A stretch of 12,536 bases of DNA from Eimeria necatrix. Taxonomy: Eukaryota > Apicomplexa > Conoidasida > Eucoccidiorida > Eimeriidae. Positions 1 to 8,081 of this stretch are shown in pieces. A program made the translations under genes and the position numbers. Under the pieces are notes generated by a model. That model had not been told where the DNA came from, did not search any database, and saw only the letters and a list, made by a program, of their open reading frames with translations. The stretch's first letter is position 1. The number at the start of each line of letters is the position of its first letter. Location of the stretch: contig NW_013651867.1 of the NCBI RefSeq assembly GCF_000499385.1, positions 1 through 12,536 on the forward strand, written 5' to 3'.

Positions 1-30
1 CCTGTGACTGCTGTTGCTTGCAGCGCCTCT

Positions 31-165
31 CGACGCTATCGCCAGCTCACCGCCACTTGCCAAACGAGTACACAATGCTGCGGAACAGTCAAAACAGCCA
101 CGCTTGCCGCTTCTCGAAAATATTCAGCTAGCGCCTTCAGTAAGCTCTGCAACGCACGGGCTGCA
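31..165 (+). repeat. Dispersed repeat family A, copy 1
   Basis: This stretch aligns with 1986-2117 on the same strand. Read in the frame of position 4, about 23 of 45 residues match with a single one-codon gap. The shared stretches are KTATLA, RKYSA and a following K.C.A.AA pattern. The alignment is carried at codon level and the only gap keeps the frame, which suggests both copies come from a once-coding element. The frame is open from position 4 to a stop at 187-189. The window edge cuts anything further upstream. I do not recognise the protein, and no catalytic motif is visible. A non-coding repeat that happens to be open in both copies is the alternative. Confidence 0.55.
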
Positions 166-451
166 TATCAGATAAACGGGTGCCAATAGTGTTGTGTTGG
201 ATTGCATTTTAAGCGCGTATGCAAATGTAAATTGCTATGTGAGTGCTCGTCCAGCGACTGCGATGTACACTTGTTCGGTCCTGTACACCGTAGAACTCAG
301 CGAATCGCTTAAGCATGCGTAGTCGTGTTTTTGGTCTGATTCATGTTGCATACTACGATACTTGGCGTGGTCAGTGAAGCTTTTCTATCCGCGTCATCAT
401 GGGGCTACGCGCTACGCGCTTTGAACACGACATATTATATGAGCATGGCCA
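166..451. other. Non-coding stretch with a short 7-base tandem repeat
   Basis: No gene is seen. A 7-base unit (gctacgc) is repeated about 2.4 times at 404-420, just before the left edge of the 315-base duplication. The frame that opens at 343 runs into the duplicated region, but its first part resembles no family I know. Confidence 0.4.
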
Positions 452-588
452 TTGGCGGCTCTTATCTGCTTTCACGTGTCATTTGCCTCAGTCTCATGAC
501 ATTGTCCAGTCATTATTTCCTCCCCGCCATTTGGCTTTCGTCATCTTGGTTTGCTGCAGCAGCTAAGAAAAAACCCTGGTATCGCTGT

Positions 589-654
589 GCCACTCGGAGA
601 ATTTTTCGCATGGTTGAGCCTGGCACTTGGCACACGCAAGATAACTGGCGCATG
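589..654 (+). repeat. Dispersed repeat family B, copy 1 (possible Gag remnant)
   Basis: These 66 bases align without gaps to 3702-3767, with about 48 of 66 identical. In the same reading frame the similarity fades out over roughly the next 100 bases. The translated copy reads A-T-R-R-I-F-R-M-V-E and continues with a hydrophobic and charged mix. This is loosely reminiscent of the N-terminal Gag-like domain of arthropod and flatworm Gypsy-type elements, which starts W-F-x-x-x-E. The homology between copies is secure; the Gag assignment is a guess. Because it lies inside the 315-base duplication it occurs again at 904-969. Confidence 0.6.
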
Positions 655-903
655 CTACTATGTAGACGGCAGTCGGCAATTCATTATGATGTGCACATAG
701 CAACAAATTTCTTCTCTGATGCGGTACTCTGTAAACTACGTTCAGCGCTCGCACCGCTTTCCCAATTTGGCGGCTCTTATCTGCTTTCACGTGTCATTTG
801 CCTCAGTCTCATGACATTGTCCAGTCATTATTTCCTCCCCGCCATTTGGCTTTCGTCATCTTGGTTTGCTGCAGCAGCTAAGAAAAAACCCTGGTATCGC
901 TGT

Positions 904-969
904 GCCACTCGGAGAATTTTTCGCATGGTTGAGCCTGGCACTTGGCACACGCAAGATAACTGGCGCATG
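904..969 (+). repeat. Dispersed repeat family B, duplicated copy
   Basis: This is the exact second copy of 589-654, carried along by the 315-base tandem duplication, with the same relation to 3702-3767. Confidence 0.6.
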
Positions 970-1082
970 CTACTATGTAGACGGCAGTCGGCAATTCATT
1001 ATGATGTGCACATAGCAACAAATTTCTTCTCTGATGCGGTACTCTGTAAACTACGTTCAGCGCTCGCACCGCTTTCCCAATT

Positions 1083-1697
1083 ACTGAGCAATCAACAGTC
1101 AGTTCGCAAGCTGGTGGTTATTGTTCAACAACAGCAAACGCAGCCTTTGTGAAGATTCTTCGAAAGCGTGTGCCTCATGTACGGTCTGGATGTCTTTTAT
1201 TACACGCCGGCTAAGTTTGCAACGTGCATTGCGCGCAACTTGCACTTGTGTTAGGTGTGCGCAAAAAGATGTCGCACTGAAAGCTCACAAAGGGACTCAT
1301 GACACGCACTCCCCAGCACGAATCTTTTCCACTGGGTCACGGACCTGTGCAAACGCATTTGAACAAAAATTATACTGCGCTCCTTCTTGCCTAGCATCAG
1401 CAGCTGTTTTTGTTCTGCACCGTCGGCGCAGATCAACGCGCTAGGCGCGTACTATGTGACCCATGCCGTTATTACAGCCACTAACGGCTTTGCCGTGCGA
1501 ATTACTCTCATCTCCATCATGTGGATCTGATCTTCTTGTCTCTGTAGGCCATTCTATTTTCCTCATTGCATGGTTCCACGCGAGCTTTGCTCTTTTAGAC
1601 AACGAACTTGTTGGCACCATGCAGGGAACACGTCAATCCATGAAAGGAGAGAAGGCACTATTAAGAGCCCGCCAATATAGCAAAAAATTCCTCCGTT
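1083..1697. other. Stretch without recognisable gene
   Basis: Several frames of 60 to 107 codons occur on both strands, for example plus-strand 1121-1444 and 1463-1756. None shows a family motif, and their lengths are expected by chance. The tail of the 343 frame stops at 1150-1152. No RNA gene is seen. Confidence 0.5.
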
Positions 1698-1794
1698 ACA
1701 GTTCGTTGCATCTAGACACCGAATCTTTAGTCCTCTTGTATGCAATTCGCAAGTAGATATCGCACAAATCAGCAACGGCCTCCGTAGACAGCCT
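1698..1794 (-). pseudogene. Possible PIF/Harbinger-type transposase fragment
   Basis: A 96-codon minus-strand frame (1986 down to 1696) contains, about 65 residues in, the pattern R-L-S-T-E-A-V-A-D-L-C-D. It is followed by K-R-T-K and, after a gap, E-L. Harbinger transposases usually begin their conserved part with R-[FL]-S-x-[ED]-A-V-x-x-L followed by a basic T-K/R stretch, S, and E-L-Q, which this mirrors in order. Only about 30 residues match, and no DDE catalytic residues can be followed into the lower coordinates, where the frame stops. It partly underlies plus-strand sequence just before repeat A copy 2. Chance resemblance is quite possible. Confidence 0.22.
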
Positions 1795-1985
1795 GACAAC
1801 AGTGCCCCACTCATCACTTCTCTTCTGCGTGGCAAAGCCTGTCATTTTGCGCTCACAATACAACTGGCAAGCAACCTTCTGCACAAGACAATCTGACACA
1901 GTGGGTGATGTACGCCTAAAATCAAACGGCCTCTTCCAAAATGCCGTATTCACCGAATGGCAGCCCGTGCTTACGGCACTTGACA

Positions 1986-2117
1986 AGACGTAAGCAACTC
2001 AGAGTTGCCTGCCAAGCGAATAGCTATTGCTTTGCGATAAGAAAAACCGCCACACTCGCCGGTCCTAGAAAATATTCAGCCAAAATCCCCGATAAACCCT
2101 GCCACGCACAAGCTGCA
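1986..2117 (+). repeat. Dispersed repeat family A, copy 2
   Basis: This is the partner of 31-165. It reads in the frame of 1941, open to a stop at 2121-2123, and preserves KTATLA and RKYSA. Similarity may extend upstream in another frame: around 1967-1993 a P-V-x-x-A-like stretch resembles the start of copy 1. That would mean one frameshift near 1985. The copies are roughly two thirds identical at DNA level, so the duplication is old. Product unknown. Confidence 0.55.
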
Positions 2118-2597
2118 GTATAAAAAGCCGCATACGATATCCGGTGCGCACGACTGCTTAAATTTTGATTTATGTACCATAAGCACATCATAAGATATAA
2201 GTCCTACACAACCAATATGACGCAAACCTCTATGCACTAGCATTGTGCACTGCATCAGAGGAATGCGCAAACTTGAACAGAAGCCTCGTAATTCGAAGTT
2301 CACGCTGCTCTCTGCCGTACGTAGCTCTTGCATCTGCCTTTGTTCGTCATCGCCTCTTGGATGTACGCATTATAATTTTGGCATACGGCGCAGTGCACCG
2401 CTATTTCCACCCAAAACTTTGTCTTGCGTGCACGTGGTCTTGGCTTTGACTTACAATTCCAACGACTATAGCAATTTTGAAATTTGTCGCCGCACATTTT
2501 TTTGTCAATGCCTATTCTTGTAATCTCAAGCCGGATGCAACCACATCTGCGTCCGCCATGAGCAGAACATTGTTGTCAATAGAACAGGAAATCCCAT
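2118..2597. other. Gene-free stretch starting with a TATA-like sequence
   Basis: Directly after repeat A copy 2 the sequence TATAAAAA occurs at 2119-2126 between GC-rich flanks, like a eukaryotic TATA box. No convincing coding region begins downstream. Frames here (2243-2449 and 2245-2523 plus, 2076-2333 and 2300-2497 minus) are short and unrecognised. The TATA match may be chance in AT-rich spacer. Confidence 0.25.
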
Positions 2598-2951
2598 TTG
2601 CGCAGAGGAAGGCAACATGACACAAAATGTCATATGTATCAAGCAGCTCACTATCAGCATTATCAAGCCATCATCAAGCATGCAGTACGTGTAGCAAATC
2701 TAGATATAGCACTTCCATGGAAAATTCTTTCGACAGCCATTTTTGGGTATCCTGCCGCCCAGCAATTCCATGAAAAAGTATCACTTGCAGAGGCTTACGA
2801 GCATAGACTGACGCAATTCGTCTGCAGAAAACTATTAGCCTACAAAAGCCATGTTACAATTGTTTGGCAGAACATGTTTTCGTTCGTCTTTGTGAAGGAT
2901 TTACGGGAAGCGCGCAACCCGCATTTGAATCACCACACGGCATTTTCCTGA
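2598..2951 (+). other. Unassigned open frame, 117 codons
   Basis: An open frame from ATG at 2598 to a stop at 2949-2951. The translation has a mixed, soluble-looking composition with several histidines (AHYQHYQ near residue 17) and no signal peptide or membrane segment. I recognise no family, and the length is compatible with chance for this window. A small inverted repeat, atgaca/tgtcat with a 5-base loop, lies at 2617-2633 near its start. It is recorded because it is among the longest frames, not because there is evidence that it is a gene. Confidence 0.12.
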
Positions 2952-3701
2952 TCCATGCACGGACACAATGCTTGGAGTAATTTGCATGGTGTAGGCACGA
3001 ATAAATAGTTTCCTCCAAGTATGATACGCAGCGCTGTTTAGAAAGACAGCGTCTTGCTGTAAAAGGGCACGCACCATACTTCATAGTTGTTGGTCCTCTA
3101 CTGTCTTACGCTTTCAAAACATAGCACATCCGAGAAACCTCATAACTCACACAGGCTGTGAGACAGTGCTGGCTGACTGCAGGGCACCTCGTACATTCCT
3201 TTCTGCATTCGCCAACTATAACTGAATCGCACTTTTCTTTTGCTGCTGACCCCGCAAGGTACATCGCTCGCAACGTACCAACAATCCACTGCCAAGCCAT
3301 GTGGCAACGCTGATCTATCAAGGATATCACTCGCCCTACGCATCTATCTGTCCGCAAGCTGCTAGTCTTTTGCATCACTGCCTCCAAGCCACCCTCCACA
3401 ACACGCAAACGAAATCGACTCTGCCACTTGCGCGTCATGTAACGCACTTCCTGCGTGTTGTACAGCCTACCTGCGTGATGGCTGTGTCGTCCATCCACGC
3501 TGCCACACACGCCCAGGTTTCACAATACTTTGAAACTCGCTGCTCCAGTGAGTACGTTTGATTGCCCGCACTACGATGGCTCAGAGGTGCTGCACATATC
3601 ACCAGACTACTGCGTATTTACTGTTGAATCTTATGCGTGCCATACGTCAAGCAGCGTTGACAAATTTCTAATGGCGTAACTAGATGGCCTCTTAAAAGTG
3701 T
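2952..3701. other. Stretch without supported gene
   Basis: The longest single-copy frame of the window lies here on the minus strand (3510 down to 3106, 134 codons). Its C-terminal part is cysteine-rich, but there is no signal peptide and no recognisable domain. A hand estimate of stop-codon frequency predicts about one frame of this length by chance in 12.5 kb on two strands, so it is not called. Confidence 0.4.
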
Positions 3702-3884
3702 GCCAGTCAGGGAATTTTTTGCGTGGCAGAATCTGCCAGTTGGGACATGCAAGACACCTACCGCACGTTCGGGTGTACAGGACAACCTGTGGTTGAGAAT
3801 GCTATGTATCACGAAGCGTATGCATTACTGCCAAATGCAGTGTCAAAAAAATTCCAGAGTTTGAAACGCCGTTCAAGACAATGA
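3702..3884 (+). repeat. Dispersed repeat family B, copy 2 (possible Gag remnant)
   Basis: The first 66 bases match 589-654 at about 73% without gaps. The frame is open from 3696, just after a stop at 3693-3695, to the stop at 3882-3884. Similarity to copy 1 continues weakly at protein level, with matching A-V and K...S positions near the end. The stretch around residues 37-53 reads M-Y-H-x-x-Y-A-L-L-P-N-A-V-S-K. This resembles the Y-H-x-V-x-A-L-P-x-E-V conserved core of the Gag-like domain found in arthropod and flatworm Gypsy-type retrotransposons. This family call is an inference from a short motif; the repeat relationship itself is solid. Confidence 0.5.
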
Positions 3885-5015
3885 ATAGTGCACGGTTGCT
3901 TGGAACAGAAAGCATTTTTTCTGTACAATAATGAAAACAGCAACACTAGTGATTCATCCAAAAGAAGACTACTAGGGCGTGCAATGACCCTTGCTGCTCA
4001 CCAGCTGGATACAAAAAGCATGCGTGCTCTACCCAGTGTACACAACTGCATTTCGAGCCAATCAAGTGCGCCGCACAACCTGATAGACTGCTAGTGTATT
4101 GCTCTGTGTCCGAGAACTGTATTCATCATGTAGAACCGCATGACCTAAATGATCCACCACATGCATAGTCAAAATTTTCTTTTTTTTCCGAGTGGGTTTA
4201 TGTGCTTCTAGCGGGAGTGCATCAACATTTTGCGATTTGCAGACTATTTGATAATATTCGCAGTGGCCGACTTGCCACAGTGAGCAACACGTTGCCACGC
4301 TTTTGTTTTGCACTTCTATTAAACAATTTTCTGCACACATATCTACAAAGAACTGCTTTTTCACTAACGAATCAATATTCAGGGTCTGTTGCTCACTTTC
4401 TGCAGGATGCATCAAGGAAGTTGAAAGGAGTGCACTATAAATGGCATACGCAGAAGGCGGAAAAAACGTTATCTCTTCCCTTATTTCTCAGTCAGGCGTT
4501 GGTCAATTTGTGTTTCACTCGTGGGTCCCAGAGAGCGTCGGGTTAAGTGATATACACCAGGATGCCTGGGGGCTCAGTCCACACACAAAATCTGCACACT
4601 AATCTACTCTAACAAATCGAAGTGCAGAGAAATGCAGGTTTTGCAACAGTTTGCTCGACACGGCCAGTTTCGCAGCCTGCATCGATGCATGTCGTTTCAA
4701 TTAAAGAGCTACATAAACGGCTACTTAGGTCTATGTATTGCGACGCGCTAATCACTGGCTTCCGTCATACGGACACGAGTAAGTCGCTTCTGTGTCCACT
4801 TTGGCAATGTCTGTCATGTGCAACAAGTAACACAGTCGAGGTAGGACTAAGAACTTAAACACGGAGCCCTCGAGAACCAAAATTGTTCGATAGAATCATA
4901 ATATGAACGCATTGACTCTGTCTGCTCAGCATTTGCTTGCGGGATTCCACATCTGCCACCGTCGCACTTACTGCGGCACTAGAGCCACACAAGAACACTT
5001 TGAAGCCTCCATGGC
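3885..5015. other. Stretch without supported gene
   Basis: Frames of up to 117 codons exist on both strands (4202-4546 plus, 4415-4062 minus, 4622-4858 plus), overlapping one another. No motif, repeat copy or RNA gene was recognised. A TATAAAT sequence near 4436 has no gene associated with it. Confidence 0.4.
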
Positions 5016-5860
5016 ATGTGCCAGCCAGAGTGTTTCACACCATTTTTTCCTTTAGTAGATTGGCTTATCCTTTCTAGTGTGGATTCACCGCAGGTATCGT
5101 GTGACACACTAACTATTGCCGCGGCATCAGTACCCAGATTTCGTGCAATGAATGCTTATCTGATTTCACATTACCGCTGGGACATCGTGAAGCAATGCAA
5201 CAACCACGTCATGACCGAAACATGAGTTGCTGGCTTCACGCTCACTGCTTTGGTAGCTTCTACAATCACGCCACTCGCGTTTTAATAATGCTTGCATGCA
5301 GATAAGGAAAGCTAGTGGCTCGTGCATCAAAACTATTAGCGAGTTGCTCACGCGGATAGATATCATTTGGCGTTTTTAACGGCTAGTGTACTACTTGTTT
5401 CTCGTCGCATGATCTGAAGGTGAGCAACGCGTGCAAGGCGCAGGACGATGACAAGACGGAAGCGCACAACACTATGTCACTGGAAGAAGGAAGACTTGAA
5501 TACTGAACTGAGCGGTCTCAGTGTCTGCTTCCAAAAGATTGCTGTGAATACATCACTATACTTGTTGACAACACTTTCTCTGCCGAACGCTGGTCCACGA
5601 GACCGTCACATTTAGACGCCTTCACAACATGACTATCAGTAACATTATCTCCACGTTGCCGCCGTAATTTCCCGAATCGGCATGTGCGGCACACTTTCTG
5701 AATTGCCGGATGTCATCATCTTGTGGGATATCTAAACGAATCGTTTCGCCCTAAAGCTCGAATCTTTCGACTTACAGTAATACCTAGAGAGTCAGTTCTA
5801 GTCAGACGCCGTCTGCTGTGGACTGAAAACAGGATGCATAGCCTGCTGCATCTTCATTAT
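5016..5860. other. Region upstream of the BEL/Pao remnant; no firm gene
   Basis: If the element beginning near 5949 were complete, its RNase H part would lie here. The frame 5016-5225 contains, near its end (about 5160-5225), a Y-R-W-x-x-V...C-N pattern that faintly recalls the W-x-x-V-P...N-P-A-D stretch of BEL/Pao RNase H. It is too short to call. The remaining sequence shows only short frames. Confidence 0.2.
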
Positions 5861-5887
5861 ATGTGTCGCGGAGCACACTATCTGCAG
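5861..5887 (+). repeat. 27-base repeat family C, copy 1
   Basis: Twenty-four of 27 bases are identical to 8618-8644 on the same strand. The core agcrcactatctgcag is also partly present at 7735-7747 (agcgcactatctg) and more weakly at 12221-12229. Both long copies can be read M-C-R-x-A-H-Y-L-Q, but flanking similarity fades quickly. It may be the conserved end of a small repeat. Confidence 0.5.
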
Positions 5888-5948
5888 GATACAGGAGCAC
5901 CAGCGCCTTATAGCCGAACGGCAGCATGCAAAAGGAGACAGAGCAGAT

Positions 5949-6158
5949 TTGTGTTGGTCCGAAATCCGATGCGCTGATTTTGATCCCCTGCAACCAAAAC
6001 ACCACAAAAGCAATGCCGAAACCCTTGTTGAAGAACAAGCAGAAGGGTACACACAACATGGTCTAGTGCGCCCAAGCTACGCCACAAGACGTGCTCTTAA
6101 AAAGTGCGTTACTTGTAGATGTACGCACAGAGCAAAGCCTGAATTATATCTTTCTTAA
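5949..6158 (+). pseudogene. BEL/Pao integrase zinc-binding domain remnant
   Basis: The frame opening at 5949 ends at a stop at 6156-6158. It contains D-P-L-Q-P-K-H-H (5982-6005), a histidine pair where BEL/Pao elements have the P-K-x-H-H leading into their H2C2 zinc finger. Then follow H-G-L-V-R with R-R, and L-K-K-C-V-T-C-R (cysteines at 6105 and 6114) followed by A-K-P. The C-V-T-C-R...A-x-P signature is typical of this integrase family. Thirty-three residues separate the second histidine from the first cysteine, close to the family range. Beyond two more stops, H-P-P-T-S-N-V at 6219-6239 in the same frame resembles the start of the family's integrase core. The role in a live element is to bind DNA ends during integration; this copy is broken. 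Confidence 0.55.
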
Positions 6159-6170
6159 CTCAAGAGTTAA
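6155..6170. repeat. Perfect short inverted repeat
   Basis: ttaactc at 6155-6161 and gagttaa at 6164-6170 form a perfect 7-base inverted repeat with a 2-base spacer. It overlaps the stop codon that ends the BEL/Pao zinc-binding frame. No function can be assigned. Confidence 0.6.
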
Positions 6171-6345
6171 ACGAAGCAAATTTTGGCATCATTGACATAG
6201 CTAATGTTCCCTGTCGATCATCCACCTACTTCGAATGTTTACAACGCAGTATGGTGCTTCCAACAACGATTTCAAAACGAATGGTACAACAGACAGCTTA
6301 GCCGCACATCGTAAAAGACAACAATCCAGCAGACTCGGCGCTGAA

Positions 6346-6408
6346 CGGCTTTTTCTTCGTCTCAGAGGTAATTGTACTAACTTCCTGCATTTAATCAAAG
6401 CGATTTGA
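6346..6408 (+). pseudogene. BEL/Pao integrase core remnant
   Basis: In a different frame from the zinc-binding segment, R-L-F-L-R-L-R-G is followed directly by N-C-T-N-F (6370-6384) and a short hydrophobic and basic tail ending at TGA 6406-6408. The family has R-R-F-x-x-R-R-G, then about ten residues, then S-D-N-G-T-N-F, in which the aspartate is the second catalytic residue. Here the intervening residues and that aspartate are missing, so an internal deletion has probably removed them. The match is short. It is credible mainly because it sits where expected between the other two segments. Confidence 0.4.
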
Positions 6409-6944
6409 ACTTGTTCGTACAGATGTGTTGTCCTGACCATAGCGTCGATCAGCCAACAAAACATATTTTCAGGTGGAAACTATTGAGCCGCATTCATTCT
6501 TCCTGCCCAACGCCAGGAAAAATCCAGGATACCCGTCTAACCGGGTGCGTGCATTGAGTTATCTCGATTAAAAAGCCAACGAAGTAGTCAATGCGCTAAG
6601 AGTCATTCGCACTAAATCTAGCTGCAGCTTGCAGCTCCTGCTGCCAGTGTGACCGGTTTCGCGTGCCGCCAAGCAAACTTTGACAAGCATCTGACTGTCG
6701 CGAACTTGTGTATCGGGTAGTTCCTGCAGCACTCTGCAAGCCAATGCCTCCGAGCACGACTGCGCGCAGCCTGCATGCTGCTACAGAGATAACCTAATGC
6801 TGTCATGCGTGAAGGTTGCATCCTTTGTTCTTCCTAGCGCACTGTCTGCGCGATATGCAAATATCGGTACACTTTGTACTTCTCAAACTTCTGCCAATCA
6901 AATTCAAGACAAACCAGTGTATCCGCACTGTTTATGCTGCGTAA
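6409..6944. other. Interior of BEL/Pao remnant without readable frame
   Basis: This stretch lies between the integrase-core and C-terminal matches. A complete element would carry the rest of the integrase here. I can follow no convincing motif; a S-G-G-N-Y near 6466-6480 might be a worn trace of the family's G-G-x-W-E motif. Minus-strand frames here (6821-6618, 6464-6201) are regarded as chance. Confidence 0.25.
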
Positions 6945-7133
6945 TGTGCAATTGTGCGTCTAGATGTTCACGGTTTTCGCGCCACTACGTTGAGCTACAG
7001 CACCCTAGAAGAAGAGCGCACCTACCTGGAAAATGCTAGCATAGCAGAAAAACACGGGACCGATGTTGTGCGAATCTCTTGCAATGTGCATTTTGGTGCA
7101 TCGGACCTAAAAAATTGTGGGCAGCACATGTGA
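6945..7133 (+). pseudogene. BEL/Pao C-terminal domain remnant (DUF5641-like)
   Basis: The frame is open for 62 codons from after TAA 6942-6944 to TGA 7131-7133 and has a coding-like composition (L-E-E-E-R-T-Y-L-E-N). Near its end it reads A-E-K-H-G-T-D-V-V-R-I. The domain that closes BEL/Pao polyproteins has W-x-x-G-x-I...G-x-D-G-x-x-R-V followed by a short beta-rich tail and then the protein end. The match therefore lies where it should, roughly 1 kb beyond the zinc finger. The tryptophan and the second glycine of the motif are not present. An unrelated exon cannot be ruled out. Confidence 0.35.
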
Positions 7134-7734
7134 AGCTTACAGCTTATTTTGCTATTGAATCTGATGTTTAAAAGGGGACAAACGTGTTCACCTCTCACGC
7201 AGCATGCTCGAAAAGTAAAGTTCCCGATGACCGCGGAAATTACTGACTAGTGAGAAGCTCGAGTTATTTCCCGCACAAACGTAACTGCGAAACCGCCCCA
7301 CACCATGTTGCTTGGAGTTTACCATTTACGCCACTTGCACAAAGCATGGTACTCACATTCTGCAAAGAGAGTTGCTTTTCTCACGCCATACGAACATGTG
7401 GACTGTAATTTTGTGCTATTTGCACCGGGTGAATTGCAGTGAGCTCGGTATGACCAGGCCACGTACCGGCAGCATCTGCAAAGCTGCGCAGCTGCTTCAA
7501 ACAATTAAAGTATATGCATGGCCGCTACGTGTTCGAGGATCATCCTGGTGATCTGCTCAAAGCTACCTGCACACACGGTGAATCGAGCCTCGTCGGGACG
7601 TAAATTGCCGTGCTTATGTCCCATGCAGACTATCGCTCATGCAACTGTTATGTGCATTATTTGTGCTTAGGGCTCCTGTCGATTAAACACGTGTTCTCGC
7701 TGCTATAAGTGTTGGTTGCACTATATGCATGCCC
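7134..7734. other. Gene-free stretch after the BEL/Pao remnant
   Basis: A 3' LTR of the element would be expected to start within roughly a hundred bases of 7133. I could not find a matching sequence elsewhere in the window by eye. The frame at 7312-7551 (79 codons) is unrecognised. Confidence 0.3.
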
Positions 7735-7747
7735 AGCGCACTATCTG
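7735..7747 (+). repeat. Repeat family C core, short copy
   Basis: agcgcactatctg is identical to the core of 8618-8644 and has one difference from 5861-5887. The surrounding sequence is only weakly similar. Confidence 0.35.
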
Positions 7748-8081
7748 GAAGTTGGGCAGGTCATCTGGGGTTTCCCTGCTCCGCCTGTATGGCTGTTTTG
7801 CAATGTAGACACAGAACTGCCAAGCTACAACCAAAAGAAAACATTATGTTACGTGTTTTCAAAATCATGCTTGCGCTTCTAGTGTTGTCGGCGTGAATTT
7901 CAAAAGGCATAGCGACAAGCTCACAATACAATGAAAACAAACACACGCATAGAGCGGGAGCATGCGGTGAAACCCATTGCCAGTTTGGAGTGAACACCCG
8001 CGCTGAGGCCCTAAACACATCTGAATCCAAGCGCTGTGTTGTAACAGCTCAGAAAAGAGCTTCTGCGTCTGCCCCTCAGGC

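Larger units (their letters stand above)
452..1082. repeat. Exact 315-base tandem duplication, two copies
   Basis: Positions 452-766 are repeated at 767-1081, and I found no mismatch reading the two copies side by side. Identity begins at 452 (451 is a, 766 is t) and ends at 1082 (768 is t, 1083 is a), so the copies share about one base of microhomology at the junction. The period is 105 codons, so a frame crossing one copy continues through the next. This is the only reason for the 269-codon frame at 343-1152; one copy alone would give about 164 codons. Perfect identity in a region of otherwise ancient repeats means either a very recent duplication or an assembly or sequencing artefact. Confidence 0.95.
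5949..7133 (+). mobile_element. Decayed BEL/Pao LTR retrotransposon, pol 3' end
   Basis: Three plus-strand segments resemble successive parts of a BEL/Pao polyprotein. They are a zinc-binding integrase N-terminus (5982-6158, weak continuation to about 6240), the integrase core (6346-6408) and the domain after the integrase (about 7030-7133). Order, strand and total span (about 1.15 kb from zinc finger to end) agree with what is expected of intact BEL/Pao elements. Frames 0, 1 and 0 (modulo 3) and several stops show the element is dead. The reverse transcriptase was not found, and no LTR pair could be identified by eye, so the true element limits are unknown. BEL/Pao elements are confined to animals, which informs the host assignment. 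Confidence 0.5.

Noticed and set aside
343..1152. 269-codon open frame as a gene
   Set aside because: It is long only because a 315-base unit is duplicated in frame. The unit contains a diverged dispersed repeat, and the protein shows no convincing whole-length domain.
3106..3510. 134-codon minus-strand frame with a cysteine-rich end
   Set aside because: About one frame of this length is expected by chance. There is no signal peptide, cysteine spacing motif or family match.
4062..4546. Overlapping frames of 114-117 codons on both strands
   Set aside because: They overlap each other, lack motifs, and are of chance length.
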